A stretch of DNA of 8,726 bases from SIG607 sp045590395 (lineage in GTDB: Bacteria; Bacillota; Clostridia; Oscillospirales; Acutalibacteraceae). Position 1 is the first letter of the stretch. Every line of letters begins with the position of its first letter. Shown here piece after piece: positions 1 through 7,104 of this stretch. The notes below the pieces were generated by a model, which worked only from the letters and a program-made list of their open reading frames with translations, did not search any database and was not told where the DNA came from. The DNA is taken from the NCBI GenBank assembly GCA_045590395.1, contig JAZNQX010000153.1, positions 1 to 8,726 on the forward strand, read 5' to 3'. Made by a program: the position numbers and the translations under genes.

Positions 1-75
1 CTTCTCTTTAAGCTTTACAGAATACTTGCAAAAATTCTGCCCACTGCTTTAGTTATGCAGTTTGCCAAAACTTAA
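1..75 (+). CDS. Possible C-terminal tail of an upstream gene (partial)
   Basis: Frame 1 is open from the first base to a TAA at 73-75 and would encode about 24 residues ending in VMQFAKT. The peptide is hydrophobic with a few basic residues and matches no family I recognise. The support is positional: a terminator-like hairpin follows 15 bases later, as expected after a gene end. A second + frame is open to a TAG at 50-52 and is a weaker alternative. The stretch could equally be non-coding. Confidence is low. Confidence 0.25.
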   Translation, partial: LLFKLYRILAKILPTALVMQFAKT

Positions 76-90
76 AATAAACGGACAAAC

Positions 91-140
91 AAAATCCCCG
101 CTCTTTCTTCATATACATTGAAGTAGAGAGGGGATTTTTT
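91..140 (+). terminator. Terminator-like hairpin overlapping the sigK ribosome binding site
   Basis: Bases 91-104 and 125-138 form an inverted repeat (AAAATCCCC.CTCT against AGAG.GGGGATTTT, one G-A mismatch). After a small internal loop an inner stem follows, CTTCA 107-111 with TGAAG 119-123, leaving a seven-base loop TATACAT. A run of six T (135-140) follows the GC part, as in an intrinsic terminator. The 3' arm contains GAGAGGGG, the Shine-Dalgarno of sigK, and the T run abuts the sigK ATG. The element could therefore end an upstream transcript, hide the sigK ribosome binding site, or both. The fold is read directly; the function is inferred. Confidence 0.7.
126..133 (+). promoter_or_regulatory. 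sigK Shine-Dalgarno site inside a hairpin arm
   Basis: GAGAGGGG lies seven bases before the ATG at 141 and decides this start over the in-frame ATG at codon 10 (168-170), which has no ribosome binding site. Every G of the GGGG block can pair with the C block at 96-99, so access depends on whether the leader includes the 5' arm. Confidence 0.75.
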
Positions 141-821
141 ATGTTTTTAGAGCTGCTTACAAAAATCATGAGCGTATTCTTTTATCTTGCGCTTCATGTA
201 AAGAAAAACGGCGCTTTTCCGCCGCCGCTAAGCAAAAGCGAGGAAGAAGAATTGCTTAAAAAATCAAATGCAGGCAATATAGAGGCGCGAAATAAGCTTG
301 TTGAACATAACCTGCGGCTTGTTGCCCACATAGCAAAAAAATATTCGGGCAGTGCCGACAACGATGACCTTATTTCCATTGGCACCATAGGACTTATAAA
401 GGGTATTTCTACCTTTAAGGCGGAAAAGGGCAACCGCCTTGCCACCTATACCGCCAGATGTATTGAAAACGAAATTCTTATGCATTTCAGAGCACTAAAA
501 AAAACCGCGCAGGATATTTCACTTAGTGAGCCCATAGACACCGATAAGGACGGCAACACACTTACCCTTGGGGATATAGTTTCCGACGACAGTGATGTTT
601 TAGAGGAAACCGACACAAAGCTAAAGATAGAACAGCTTAAAAAAATACTTCCTATTGCCCTTGATAAAAGAGAAAAGGAAATAATTTTTATGCGGTACGG
701 ATTATCGGGCAGAGAACAACTTACCCAGCAGGAAATAGCGAAAAAACTGGGCATTTCCCGTTCTTATGTATCACGAATAGAAAAATCGGCGCTAAAAAAG
801 CTTAGACCATACTTTAAATAA
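141..821 (+). CDS. sigK: RNA polymerase sporulation sigma factor SigK (pro-form)
   Basis: A 226-residue sigma-70 family protein that directs RNA polymerase to late mother-cell sporulation genes such as coat and cortex genes. Region 2 covers about residues 50-120 (EHNLRLVAHIAKKY, DDLISIGTIGLIKGI, ATYTARCIENEILMHFRALKK). Region 4 covers about 166-222, with a helix-turn-helix in QQEIAKKLGISRSYVSRIEK. The segment VKKNGAFPPPLS at 20-31 closely matches the SigK signature of Bacillus (YVKNNAFPQPLS) and argues against SigE. The hydrophobic N-terminus (about residues 1-17) corresponds to the pro-sequence that SpoIVFB removes in Bacillus, so the product is probably made as inactive pro-SigK. The frame is uninterrupted, so no skin-type element splits the gene. 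It starts right after a hairpin holding its ribosome binding site and converges on the PFOR gene. Identification is confident; the cleavage point is inferred. Confidence 0.95.
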   Translation: MFLELLTKIMSVFFYLALHVKKNGAFPPPLSKSEEEELLKKSNAGNIEARNKLVEHNLRLVAHIAKKYSGSADNDDLISIGTIGLIKGISTFKAEKGNRLATYTARCIENEILMHFRALKKTAQDISLSEPIDTDKDGNTLTLGDIVSDDSDVLEETDTKLKIEQLKKILPIALDKREKEIIFMRYGLSGREQLTQQEIAKKLGISRSYVSRIEKSALKKLRPYFK

Positions 822-822
822 A

Positions 823-852
823 AAAAGGCTGAGGTGTTACCCTCAGCCTTTT
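823..852. terminator. Bidirectional intrinsic terminator between sigK and PFOR
   Basis: A perfect 12-bp stem (AAAAGGCTGAGG at 823-834 with its complement at 841-852) closes a six-base loop. It begins one base after the sigK stop and ends 10 bases from the PFOR stop. Read on the minus strand the stem runs into a seven-T tract, so it is strongest for PFOR. On the plus strand only four T follow, and these belong to the stem. It serves both convergent genes. Confidence 0.93.
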
Positions 853-862
853 GTATTGGTTA

Positions 863-3800
863 TTACTTACCGTAAAGCTCAACGAGTTTTTCGAGATGTT
901 CTCTGTTAGCCTTAGCAGTCTGTGCAGCCTTTTCAAAGAGTTCCTCTGCGCGTTCGGGGAAGGAACGGGTAAGAGAAGCATAACGAGCTTCGCCAAGGAG
1001 GAATTCCTTATAATCGCCGGTAGCTGGCTTGCTGTCAAGAGAGAAGGGATTCTTGCCCTCTGCTTTGAGAGCAGGGTTGTAGCGGAACATATTCCAGTAA
1101 CCGCAGTCAACAGCCTTCTTCATTTCCTTCTGACAGTTAACCATACCGCCCTTAATGCTGTGCATTTCACAAGGAGCATAGCAGATAATTAGAGAAGGAC
1201 CGGGATATGCTTCTGCTTCACGGATAGCTTTAAGAGTCTGATTCTGGTCAGCACCCATAGCAATCTGTGCAACATAGATATATCCGTAAGACATAGCGAT
1301 TTCAGCAAGGCTCTTCTTAGCGATAGCTTTACCAGCAGCAGCGAACTGTGCAACCTGACCTATCTGAGAAGCCTTAGATGCCTGACCGCCGGTGTTAGAG
1401 TAAACCTCGGTATCGAATACCATAACGTTTACATCGTTACCGCTTGCAAGCACGTGGTCAAGACCACCAAAGCCGATATCGTAAGCCCAACCGTCACCAC
1501 CGAAAATCCATACAGACTTCTTGGAGAGGTATTCTTTGTTTGCGAGAACCTCGGGAGCTGTGGGACAACCCTGAACAGCAGCCTTTTCGAGTTCAACAAT
1601 AAGAGCCTCAGTAGCGGCAACATTAGCCTTACCGTCTTCAGCAGTGTTAAGATAATTTTCAGCAGCAGCCTTAAATTCAGCAGAAGCCTTATCAGAAGCA
1701 GCCATTTCGGAAACAAGAGCTATAAGTCTGTCACGGATAGCCTTCTGACCGAGATACATACCAAGACCGTGCTCAGCATTATCTTCAAACAGAGAGTTAG
1801 CCCATGCAGGACCGTGACCATCAGCATTAACGGTGTAAGGTGAAGTAGCAGCAGGACCGCCCCAGATAGAAGAACAACCTGTAGCGTTGGAGATATACAT
1901 TCTATCACCAAAGAGCTGTGTTACAAGACGTGCATAAGCAGTTTCAGCACAGCCAGCGCAAGAGCCTGAGAATTCGAGTAAGGGTTTCTTGAACTGAGAA
2001 GCGATAACGTTTGCATCAGAAGCAACTTCAGCCTTTTCGGTTACGTTAGCTACGCAGTAATCAAATACCTTCTGCTCCTCAAGCTGAGATTCGGTAGCAA
2101 CCATGGTAAGTGACTTTGTGGGACACTCGCCGATACAAACGCCGCAACCCATACAGTCCATAGGAGATACAGCAAGAGTAAATTCATAACCCTTATTGGT
2201 AACAGCCTTAACCTTATCTGCAACCTTGATGTTAGCAGGAGCAGCAGCCTTTTCATCAGCAGACAGAGCAAAGGGACGAATGGTAGCGTGAGGACAAACA
2301 TAAGAACACTTGTTACAGCCTACGCAGGTCTCGTTGTTCCAAGCAGGAACCATAACAGCAACGCCGCGCTTTTCGAAAGCAGAAGCGCCCTGCTCGAAGG
2401 TACCGTCAGCGTGGTCAACGAAGGCAGATACAGGCAGAGAGTCACCGTCCATAAGAGCAACGGGCTTCATAACGTTTTCTACCATCTTAACAAGCTTAGA
2501 AGAATCTTCAGCTACAGCCTTAACATTTTCGTCAGTAGCATTTGCCCAAGAAGCAGGTACGTCGATTTTAACGTAAGCGTTAGCGCCGGCATCAATAGCC
2601 TTTTCGTTCATTTCAACGATTTCTTTACCCTTCTTCATAAACTTCTGGGCTTTTTCTTTCATATAGCCGATAGCATCTTCTCTGGGAAGAACACCTGAAA
2701 GTGCAAAGAATGCAGACTGTAAAACGGTGTTGGTACGCTTACCAAGACCGATTTCGGCAGCAAGGTCAATAGCATTAACGGTGTAAAGGTTAATATTGTT
2801 GTTAGCAATATAACGCTTTGCTTCAGCAGGCATATGATGGTCAAGCTCTTCAGCAGACCACTGGCAGTTGATAAGGAAGGTACCGCCGGGTTTAACGTCG
2901 TTAACCATCTTATAACCCTTAGTAACATAAGAGGGGTTATGGCAGGCAACGAAGTCAGCCTTATTAATATAGTAAGGACTCTTTATAGGCTTGTCGCCGA
3001 AACGAAGGTGAGAAATAGTAATACCACCGGTTTTCTTAGAGTCATACTGGAAGTAAGCCTGAACATATTTGTCGGTATGGTCACCGATAATCTTGATAGA
3101 GTCTTTGTTAGCACCAACAGTACCGTCACCGCCGAGACCCCAGAACTTGCATTCCTTAGTGCCTTCTGCAGCAGTGTTGGGAGCGGGCTTCTCTTCAAGA
3201 GAAAGATAGGTAACGTCATCGTTGATACCAATAGTAAACTGAGCCTTGGGAGCATCCTTAGCCAGTTCATCAAATACGGCAAATACGCTGGAAGGAGGAG
3301 TATCCTTAGAGCCAAGACCGTAACGGCCGCCGATAACATTGTCAATCTTTCTGCCGGTAGCGGCAAGAGCAGATACAACATCAAGATAAAGAGGTTCGCC
3401 GATAGCGCCGGGCTCTTTGGTACGGTCAAGTACAGCAATAGCCTTAGCAGTGGCAGGAATAGCCTCTACAAATTTAGCAGCACTGAAAGGACGGTAAAGT
3501 CTTACCTTAATAAGACCAACCTTTTCGCCCATAGCGGTAAGGTAATCAATAACCTCTTCTGCAACGTCACAGATAGAGCCCATTGCTACGATTACGCGCT
3601 CAGCATCAGCAGCGCCGTAGTAGTTGAAGAGTTTATAGTCGGTGCCGAGTTTCTCGTTAACCTTGTCCATATACTTTTCAACAACAGCAGGAAGCTCATC
3701 ATAATATTTGTTACAAGCTTCTCTGTTCTGGAAGAATATATCGCCGTTCTGGTGAGAACCGCGCATTACAGGACGCTCAGGATTAAGAGCGCGCTTACGG

Positions 3801-4408
3801 AATGCATCAACAGCATCCATATTGCACATTTCCTTAAGGTCATCGTAATCCCAAACCTGAATTTTCTGAATTTCGTGAGAAGTACGGAAACCGTCAAAGA
3901 AGTTGATGAAAGGAACTCTGCCTTCAATAGTTGCAAGGTGAGCAACAGCGCCAAGGTCCATAACTTCCTGAGTATTGGTTTCAGCCATCATAGCAAAGCC
4001 TGTCTGACGGCATGCGTAAACGTCAGAATGGTCGCCGAAAATGTTAAGAGCGTGGGAAGCTACACAACGTGCGGATACGTGGAAAACGCAGGGAAGAAGC
4101 TCACCGGCTATCTTATACATATTAGGAATCATGAGGAGAAGTCCCTGAGAAGCAGTATAGGTGGTAGTAAGAGCACCTGCTGCCAAAGAGCCGTGAACAG
4201 TACCGGAAGCACCTGCTTCAGACTGCATTTCTACTACATTAACGGTGGTACCGAAAATGTTTTTTACGCCCTGAGCAGACCACTGGTCAGTATAGTCAGC
4301 CATAGGGCTGGACGGAGTAATAGGATAAATACCGGCTACTTCAGTAAACGCATAAGATACATAAGCAGCAGCATTATTACCGTCCATAGTTTTAAACTTT
4401 CTTGCCAT
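863..4408 (-). CDS. nifJ: Pyruvate:ferredoxin (flavodoxin) oxidoreductase
   Basis: A 1181-residue single-chain cytoplasmic enzyme that converts pyruvate plus CoA to acetyl-CoA and CO2 and reduces ferredoxin, the central step of anaerobic fermentation. The N-terminal pyruvate/thiamine-diphosphate domain has YPITPSSPMAD (T31), E64 and R114, at the same numbers as the Desulfovibrio africanus catalytic residues as I recall them. A two-cluster ferredoxin domain has Cys 695/698/701/705 and 752/755/758/762. The proximal 4Fe-4S cluster uses C817, C820, C845 and C1080. The C-terminal domain binds thiamine diphosphate through GDGWAYDIGFGG (971-982) and N1005. The length is usual for Clostridia and lacks the longer C-terminal arm that protects the D. 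africanus enzyme from oxygen. The start is set by AAGGGGGA (4417-4424) eight bases before the ATG. It has its own promoter with a Rex-like site and probably forms a single-gene unit. Identification is very confident. Confidence 0.98.
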   Translation of the reverse strand: MARKFKTMDGNNAAAYVSYAFTEVAGIYPITPSSPMADYTDQWSAQGVKNIFGTTVNVVEMQSEAGASGTVHGSLAAGALTTTYTASQGLLLMIPNMYKIAGELLPCVFHVSARCVASHALNIFGDHSDVYACRQTGFAMMAETNTQEVMDLGAVAHLATIEGRVPFINFFDGFRTSHEIQKIQVWDYDDLKEMCNMDAVDAFRKRALNPERPVMRGSHQNGDIFFQNREACNKYYDELPAVVEKYMDKVNEKLGTDYKLFNYYGAADAERVIVAMGSICDVAEEVIDYLTAMGEKVGLIKVRLYRPFSAAKFVEAIPATAKAIAVLDRTKEPGAIGEPLYLDVVSALAATGRKIDNVIGGRYGLGSKDTPPSSVFAVFDELAKDAPKAQFTIGINDDVTYLSLEEKPAPNTAAEGTKECKFWGLGGDGTVGANKDSIKIIGDHTDKYVQAYFQYDSKKTGGITISHLRFGDKPIKSPYYINKADFVACHNPSYVTKGYKMVNDVKPGGTFLINCQWSAEELDHHMPAEAKRYIANNNINLYTVNAIDLAAEIGLGKRTNTVLQSAFFALSGVLPREDAIGYMKEKAQKFMKKGKEIVEMNEKAIDAGANAYVKIDVPASWANATDENVKAVAEDSSKLVKMVENVMKPVALMDGDSLPVSAFVDHADGTFEQGASAFEKRGVAVMVPAWNNETCVGCNKCSYVCPHATIRPFALSADEKAAAPANIKVADKVKAVTNKGYEFTLAVSPMDCMGCGVCIGECPTKSLTMVATESQLEEQKVFDYCVANVTEKAEVASDANVIASQFKKPLLEFSGSCAGCAETAYARLVTQLFGDRMYISNATGCSSIWGGPAATSPYTVNADGHGPAWANSLFEDNAEHGLGMYLGQKAIRDRLIALVSEMAASDKASAEFKAAAENYLNTAEDGKANVAATEALIVELEKAAVQGCPTAPEVLANKEYLSKKSVWIFGGDGWAYDIGFGGLDHVLASGNDVNVMVFDTEVYSNTGGQASKASQIGQVAQFAAAGKAIAKKSLAEIAMSYGYIYVAQIAMGADQNQTLKAIREAEAYPGPSLIICYAPCEMHSIKGGMVNCQKEMKKAVDCGYWNMFRYNPALKAEGKNPFSLDSKPATGDYKEFLLGEARYASLTRSFPERAEELFEKAAQTAKANREHLEKLVELYGK

Positions 4409-4434
4409 GGATTAAATCCCCCTTATATAATCTG

Positions 4435-4462
4435 GAGAATGTGCATATCGGCACATATTCTC
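4435..4462 (-). promoter_or_regulatory. Stem-loop near the 5' end of the PFOR mRNA
   Basis: GAGAATGTGC (4435-4444) and GCACATATTCTC (4451-4462) form a 10-bp stem with a two-base bulge and a six-base loop. Given the predicted promoter, transcription should start about 4-6 bases before this hairpin, and the PFOR Shine-Dalgarno lies about 10 bases after it. It has no U tract, so it is not a terminator. A 5' hairpin that slows mRNA decay, or an additional operator in DNA, are both possible. Confidence 0.6.
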
Positions 4463-4464
4463 AT

Positions 4465-4482
4465 ACGTTAACATTTTAACAC
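4465..4482. promoter_or_regulatory. Rex-like operator overlapping the PFOR -10 box
   Basis: The core GTTAA-CATT-TTAAC (4467-4480) is a perfect inverted repeat with a four-base spacer. Against the clostridial Rex consensus TTGTTAA-N4-TTAACAA, 11 of 14 fixed positions agree, with mismatches only in the outer bases. It covers the -10 hexamer (4473-4478) and the likely transcription start, where a bound repressor would block RNA polymerase. Rex releases DNA at high NADH/NAD+. No regulator gene is in the window, so binding is inferred. Confidence 0.5.
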
Positions 4483-4501
4483 TTTTCTTATCTAATGTAA
4501 A
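4473..4501 (-). promoter_or_regulatory. Vegetative (SigA-type) promoter of PFOR
   Basis: On the minus strand TTTACA (4496-4501) is followed by a 17-base spacer and TAAAAT (4473-4478). Each hexamer matches 5 of 6 consensus bases at the ideal spacing. The start is predicted near 4466, giving a leader of about 58 bases. Confidence 0.8.
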
Positions 4502-4530
4502 TACATAAATTCATTTTTTTAAAATTTTTT
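4502..4530 (-). promoter_or_regulatory. A-tract, UP-like element upstream of the PFOR promoter
   Basis: Just upstream of the PFOR -35, the minus strand carries A7 (4514-4520) and A6 (4525-4530), with centres about 10-11 bases apart, in an almost GC-free stretch. Helically phased A-tracts at this place usually bend DNA or bind the RNA polymerase alpha C-terminal domain. This fits a strongly expressed gene. The role is inferred. Confidence 0.45.
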
Positions 4531-4546
4531 AATATATTTTACAAAT

Positions 4547-5035
4547 TTAACTATCTTTAGCAATACTTACATCATAAAAGTCAACATAAAAATCCTTACC
4601 GTCAAGCTCTGCATAAAGAGGCAAGCCCGCTCCCGACACAAAAAGCGAAAACTCACCAATTGCAGTGCTTCCCCGAATTATGCAGTCACCACCCTCATTT
4701 TCCGCTATACAGCCTCCCGATTTTTCGTTCATATCAAAAAGTACGGCAAACATTCCTTTGTCATATAATACGGGCGATGTACTTTCCTTGCCCTGATACG
4801 AATACGAAACCGTATCACCGCAAAACAGAGCGCAAAAGCCGTCCATATCACCGTCTTTTATAACATACTCTGCACTGCCGTCATTTTTCACCGTTACAAG
4901 ACAGTCATATTCCTCGCCGTAATAAAAAATATGCGCCCTGTATGCTATATTTCTGTTAACGGCTGTAGGATTTTTTTCACCCTTACAGCCGGTAAAAAAT
5001 ATAAAACATAAAAGAACGCATAAAAATTTTTTCAT
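4547..5035 (-). CDS. Small secreted lipoprotein, possibly LolA/GerS/YdcC-like
   Basis: A 162-residue protein with a lipoprotein signal: MKK, a hydrophobic stretch (4-15) and FTGC, giving lipidation at C17 and anchoring on the outer face of the membrane. The mature part looks all-beta, with short alternating strands and turns (about 29-152). It ends in GLPLYAELDGKDFYVDFYDV, which recalls the last strands of LolA-fold proteins. It has five further cysteines (44, 68, 72, 109, 117), unusual for this class. It is the last gene of the operon and starts five bases after the NAD(P)HX repair gene, with GGGGAG (5044-5049) inside that gene's end, so the two are probably translationally coupled. Lipoproteins near acpS, alr and NAD(P)HX repair genes in Firmicutes include YdcC and the germination factor GerS, which suggests the family but does not prove it. 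The lipoprotein call is firm; the function is unknown. Confidence 0.85.
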   Translation of the reverse strand: MKKFLCVLLCFIFFTGCKGEKNPTAVNRNIAYRAHIFYYGEEYDCLVTVKNDGSAEYVIKDGDMDGFCALFCGDTVSYSYQGKESTSPVLYDKGMFAVLFDMNEKSGGCIAENEGGDCIIRGSTAIGEFSLFVSGAGLPLYAELDGKDFYVDFYDVSIAKDS

Positions 5036-5040
5036 TTAAA

Positions 5041-6513
5041 CTACTCCCCGAGTTTTTTAAACACCTCAGGCAGACTGTCAATAAGGTCGGTCGGTAAAGC
5101 CGATATTTCCCCTTTTTTATCCCGCGATATATCACCTGCAAGGCCGTGGATATATGCACCGTTTACCGATGCCTCCAGAGAGCTTTGCCCCTGAGCCGCA
5201 AGGGAAACGATTATACCTGCCAGCACATCACCGCTTCCGCCCTTTGCCATAGAGGGATTACCCGTAACATTAAAGTAAACATTGCCGCATTTATCAGAAA
5301 CAATAGTAACGGCACCCTTTAAAACTACGGTACAGGAAAGCTCACCTGCAATTTTTTTCGCATAAAAAACTCTGTTTTCGTTAATTTCCTCAGTAGTTTT
5401 TTTGCAAAGCCTTGCCATTTCTGCCGGATGGGGAGTCAGAACAATATCTGCCGCAGACTGTTTTATACATTCTATGTCGTCTGCTAACATATTTATTCCG
5501 TCGGCATCAATTATAAGCTTTTTGTCATAGTTTTTAATTATGTATGACAGCATTTCTCTTTGTCTTTTACCCTTTGAAAGACCACAGCCTATAAGAAGCG
5601 CGTCGCAATTCATTGCTGTTTCGCATACCGTTTTAATATCATCGGTATCGCTATACACATTGCAAACCGCCTCAGGCGCGCTTACCGTTACCATAGGATA
5701 AATATCCTTTAAAACGGTAGCCTTTGCTATACCTACGCCGCTTCTTAAACAGCCTTTCAGCGACAGTATTGCGGCGCCTGCCATACCGAAACTGCCTACT
5801 ATAAGAGAGGCGGTGCCGTAGGTGCCTTTATGGGTATTGCTTTGTCTTCTGCTGAAAATGGGTGGCTGTATTACCCTGCCGATAATATCTATACCATCAA
5901 AAGCAGAATGCTCAATTCCTATCATAGACAGCACAATCTCACCGCAAAAGCTTCTTGCAGGGAACATTAAATGGCAGGTTTTATAGGTAATAAAGGTAAC
6001 GGTTAAGTCGGCTTTTATGCAAAGACTTTCCTCACCACTGTCGGCAAAAAGCCCTGACGGAATATCTACCGAAACCTTATATGCTTTTGAATTATTTACC
6101 GCCTTAATTATATCGGCATACTCGCCCTCGATTTCTCTTTTAAGGCCTGTACCGAAAAGCGCATCTACAATTATATCGGCTTCATATATATTCTCGGTGG
6201 TTTTATCCGCATAGTCACCTATATAAAGTTTTTTAGCAAGCTTTGCCGCTTCACTTTGAGGCTCTGAAAAAGCTATTACCTTACAAAAGGCACCCTTTTC
6301 TTCAAGAAGTGTTGCCACAACAAAGCCGTCGCCGCCGTTATTACCGCCGCCGCAAAGCACCAAAACATTTTTGCCCTTTACTTCTTTTCTTTTTAAGATT
6401 TCTTCTGCAACGCTTTTTCCCGCATTTTCCATCATAGAAAAATAGGACATACCAAGACCGTTTGCAGTATTTTCTATCTTTTTAACATTTTCGGCACTGC
6501 ATACTATCATCAT
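5041..6513 (-). CDS. nnr: Bifunctional NAD(P)H-hydrate epimerase / ADP-dependent NAD(P)H-hydrate dehydratase
   Basis: A 490-residue fusion that repairs hydrated NADH and NADPH (NAD(P)HX), damage products made by heat, acid or side reactions. The N-terminal epimerase half (YjeF_N, about 1-210) shows the GGGNNGGDGFV nucleotide loop (55-65), VDALFGTGL (116-124) and VDIPSG (149-154). The C-terminal dehydratase half (ribokinase-like, about 225-490) shows HKGTYG (228-233), TPHPAEMARL (360-369) and the active-site loop GNPSMAKGGSGDVLAGI (418-434) with catalytic D429. The length is standard for the fused bacterial form and all key motifs are intact. The first of two adjacent ATG codons is chosen because it overlaps the upstream stop as ATGA and lies seven bases after a GAGG. 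It is the middle gene of a three-gene operon. Identification is confident. Confidence 0.96.
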   Translation of the reverse strand: MMIVCSAENVKKIENTANGLGMSYFSMMENAGKSVAEEILKRKEVKGKNVLVLCGGGNNGGDGFVVATLLEEKGAFCKVIAFSEPQSEAAKLAKKLYIGDYADKTTENIYEADIIVDALFGTGLKREIEGEYADIIKAVNNSKAYKVSVDIPSGLFADSGEESLCIKADLTVTFITYKTCHLMFPARSFCGEIVLSMIGIEHSAFDGIDIIGRVIQPPIFSRRQSNTHKGTYGTASLIVGSFGMAGAAILSLKGCLRSGVGIAKATVLKDIYPMVTVSAPEAVCNVYSDTDDIKTVCETAMNCDALLIGCGLSKGKRQREMLSYIIKNYDKKLIIDADGINMLADDIECIKQSAADIVLTPHPAEMARLCKKTTEEINENRVFYAKKIAGELSCTVVLKGAVTIVSDKCGNVYFNVTGNPSMAKGGSGDVLAGIIVSLAAQGQSSLEASVNGAYIHGLAGDISRDKKGEISALPTDLIDSLPEVFKKLGE

Positions 6514-7025
6514 TTAAAAGCCTCGCGAGCAATAGTTTTATCAAGATAGGGTCTGATAGCCTCTCTCATACCCTCGTCAAACTGCATTACAAGGCATACC
6601 TTACCCATACGGTGTTTAAAGGAAATACAGTATAAATCCTCGTCATTTTCGTTACAGTAAAAGCTTTTTTTGGCGTAATCGGTTTTACTGTACATAGCAA
6701 GGTTTTTTGTGTACTTTTCAATTCTGTCAATATCCTTGCATTTAAAGGTGATAAGACGCTTTCTTGCCGCTTTGTTTGTAATAAGGTCTACATCAATTTC
6801 GCCGTTTGTAAAAATGTATTCGTACTCCACATTAAGCTGTCTTGTTAACCATACACCGCCCACAATAGCGGCAACACTTAAAATAAAGGCAAACACACCA
6901 AGCTTACCTATAAGCAGAAAGCACAGCACGATAACGCAAAGCAGCATTGCCCATATTATAGCCAGAAGACCTATGGTTTTTGCATCCTTTCTTATGGGAA
7001 TAAGATGTTCGCGACAATTATCCAT
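6510..7025 (-). CDS. Two-helix membrane protein, DUF6106-like
   Basis: A 171-residue protein. After a short basic N-terminus it has two adjacent transmembrane helices (about 18-40 and 42-61). A cytoplasmic domain of about 110 residues follows, rich in beta strands and charge: EYEYIFTNGEIDVDLI (67-82), then KAARKRLITFKCKDIDRIEKY. This layout resembles small Firmicutes proteins of unknown function with a PH-like domain after two helices (DUF6106, from memory). I see no catalytic motif. It is the first gene of the operon, with GAGG (7035-7038) nine bases before the ATG, and its TGA overlaps the ATG of the next gene. No known link to NAD(P)HX repair is apparent. The gene is real; its role is unknown. 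Confidence 0.85.
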   Translation of the reverse strand: MDNCREHLIPIRKDAKTIGLLAIIWAMLLCVIVLCFLLIGKLGVFAFILSVAAIVGGVWLTRQLNVEYEYIFTNGEIDVDLITNKAARKRLITFKCKDIDRIEKYTKNLAMYSKTDYAKKSFYCNENDEDLYCISFKHRMGKVCLVMQFDEGMREAIRPYLDKTIAREAFK

Positions 7026-7075
7026 TATTTAAAACCTCACTAAAATTGGAATATTCTTTGAAATTTGATAATACT

Positions 7076-7104
7076 ATTATAAACAAAATCAGTTATACTT
7101 GCAA
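7076..7104 (-). promoter_or_regulatory. Leftward promoter of the membrane protein / NAD(P)HX repair operon
   Basis: On the minus strand TTGCAA (7099-7104) is followed by a 17-base spacer and a perfect TATAAT (7076-7081). The start is predicted near 7069, with a leader of about 44 bases. Its -35 box is palindromic and is shared with the rightward promoter. Confidence 0.75.

Noticed and set aside
43..61. Small inverted repeat ACTGC...GCAGT
   Set aside because: Only five pairs around a nine-base loop, no T tract next to it, and expected by chance.
110..119. CATATACATT in the hairpin loop as a SigE- or SigK-type -10 box for sigK
   Set aside because: It is partly like the -10 consensus, but I find no matching -35 at the right distance and the start would fall almost on the Shine-Dalgarno. 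Worth a look only if 5' mapping points there.
2834..4471. A 545-codon open frame on the plus strand, opposite the PFOR gene
   Set aside because: It lies wholly within the strongly supported PFOR gene and its promoter, its translation resembles no family, and it has no plausible ribosome binding site. The biased codon use of a highly expressed gene keeps the opposite frame open.
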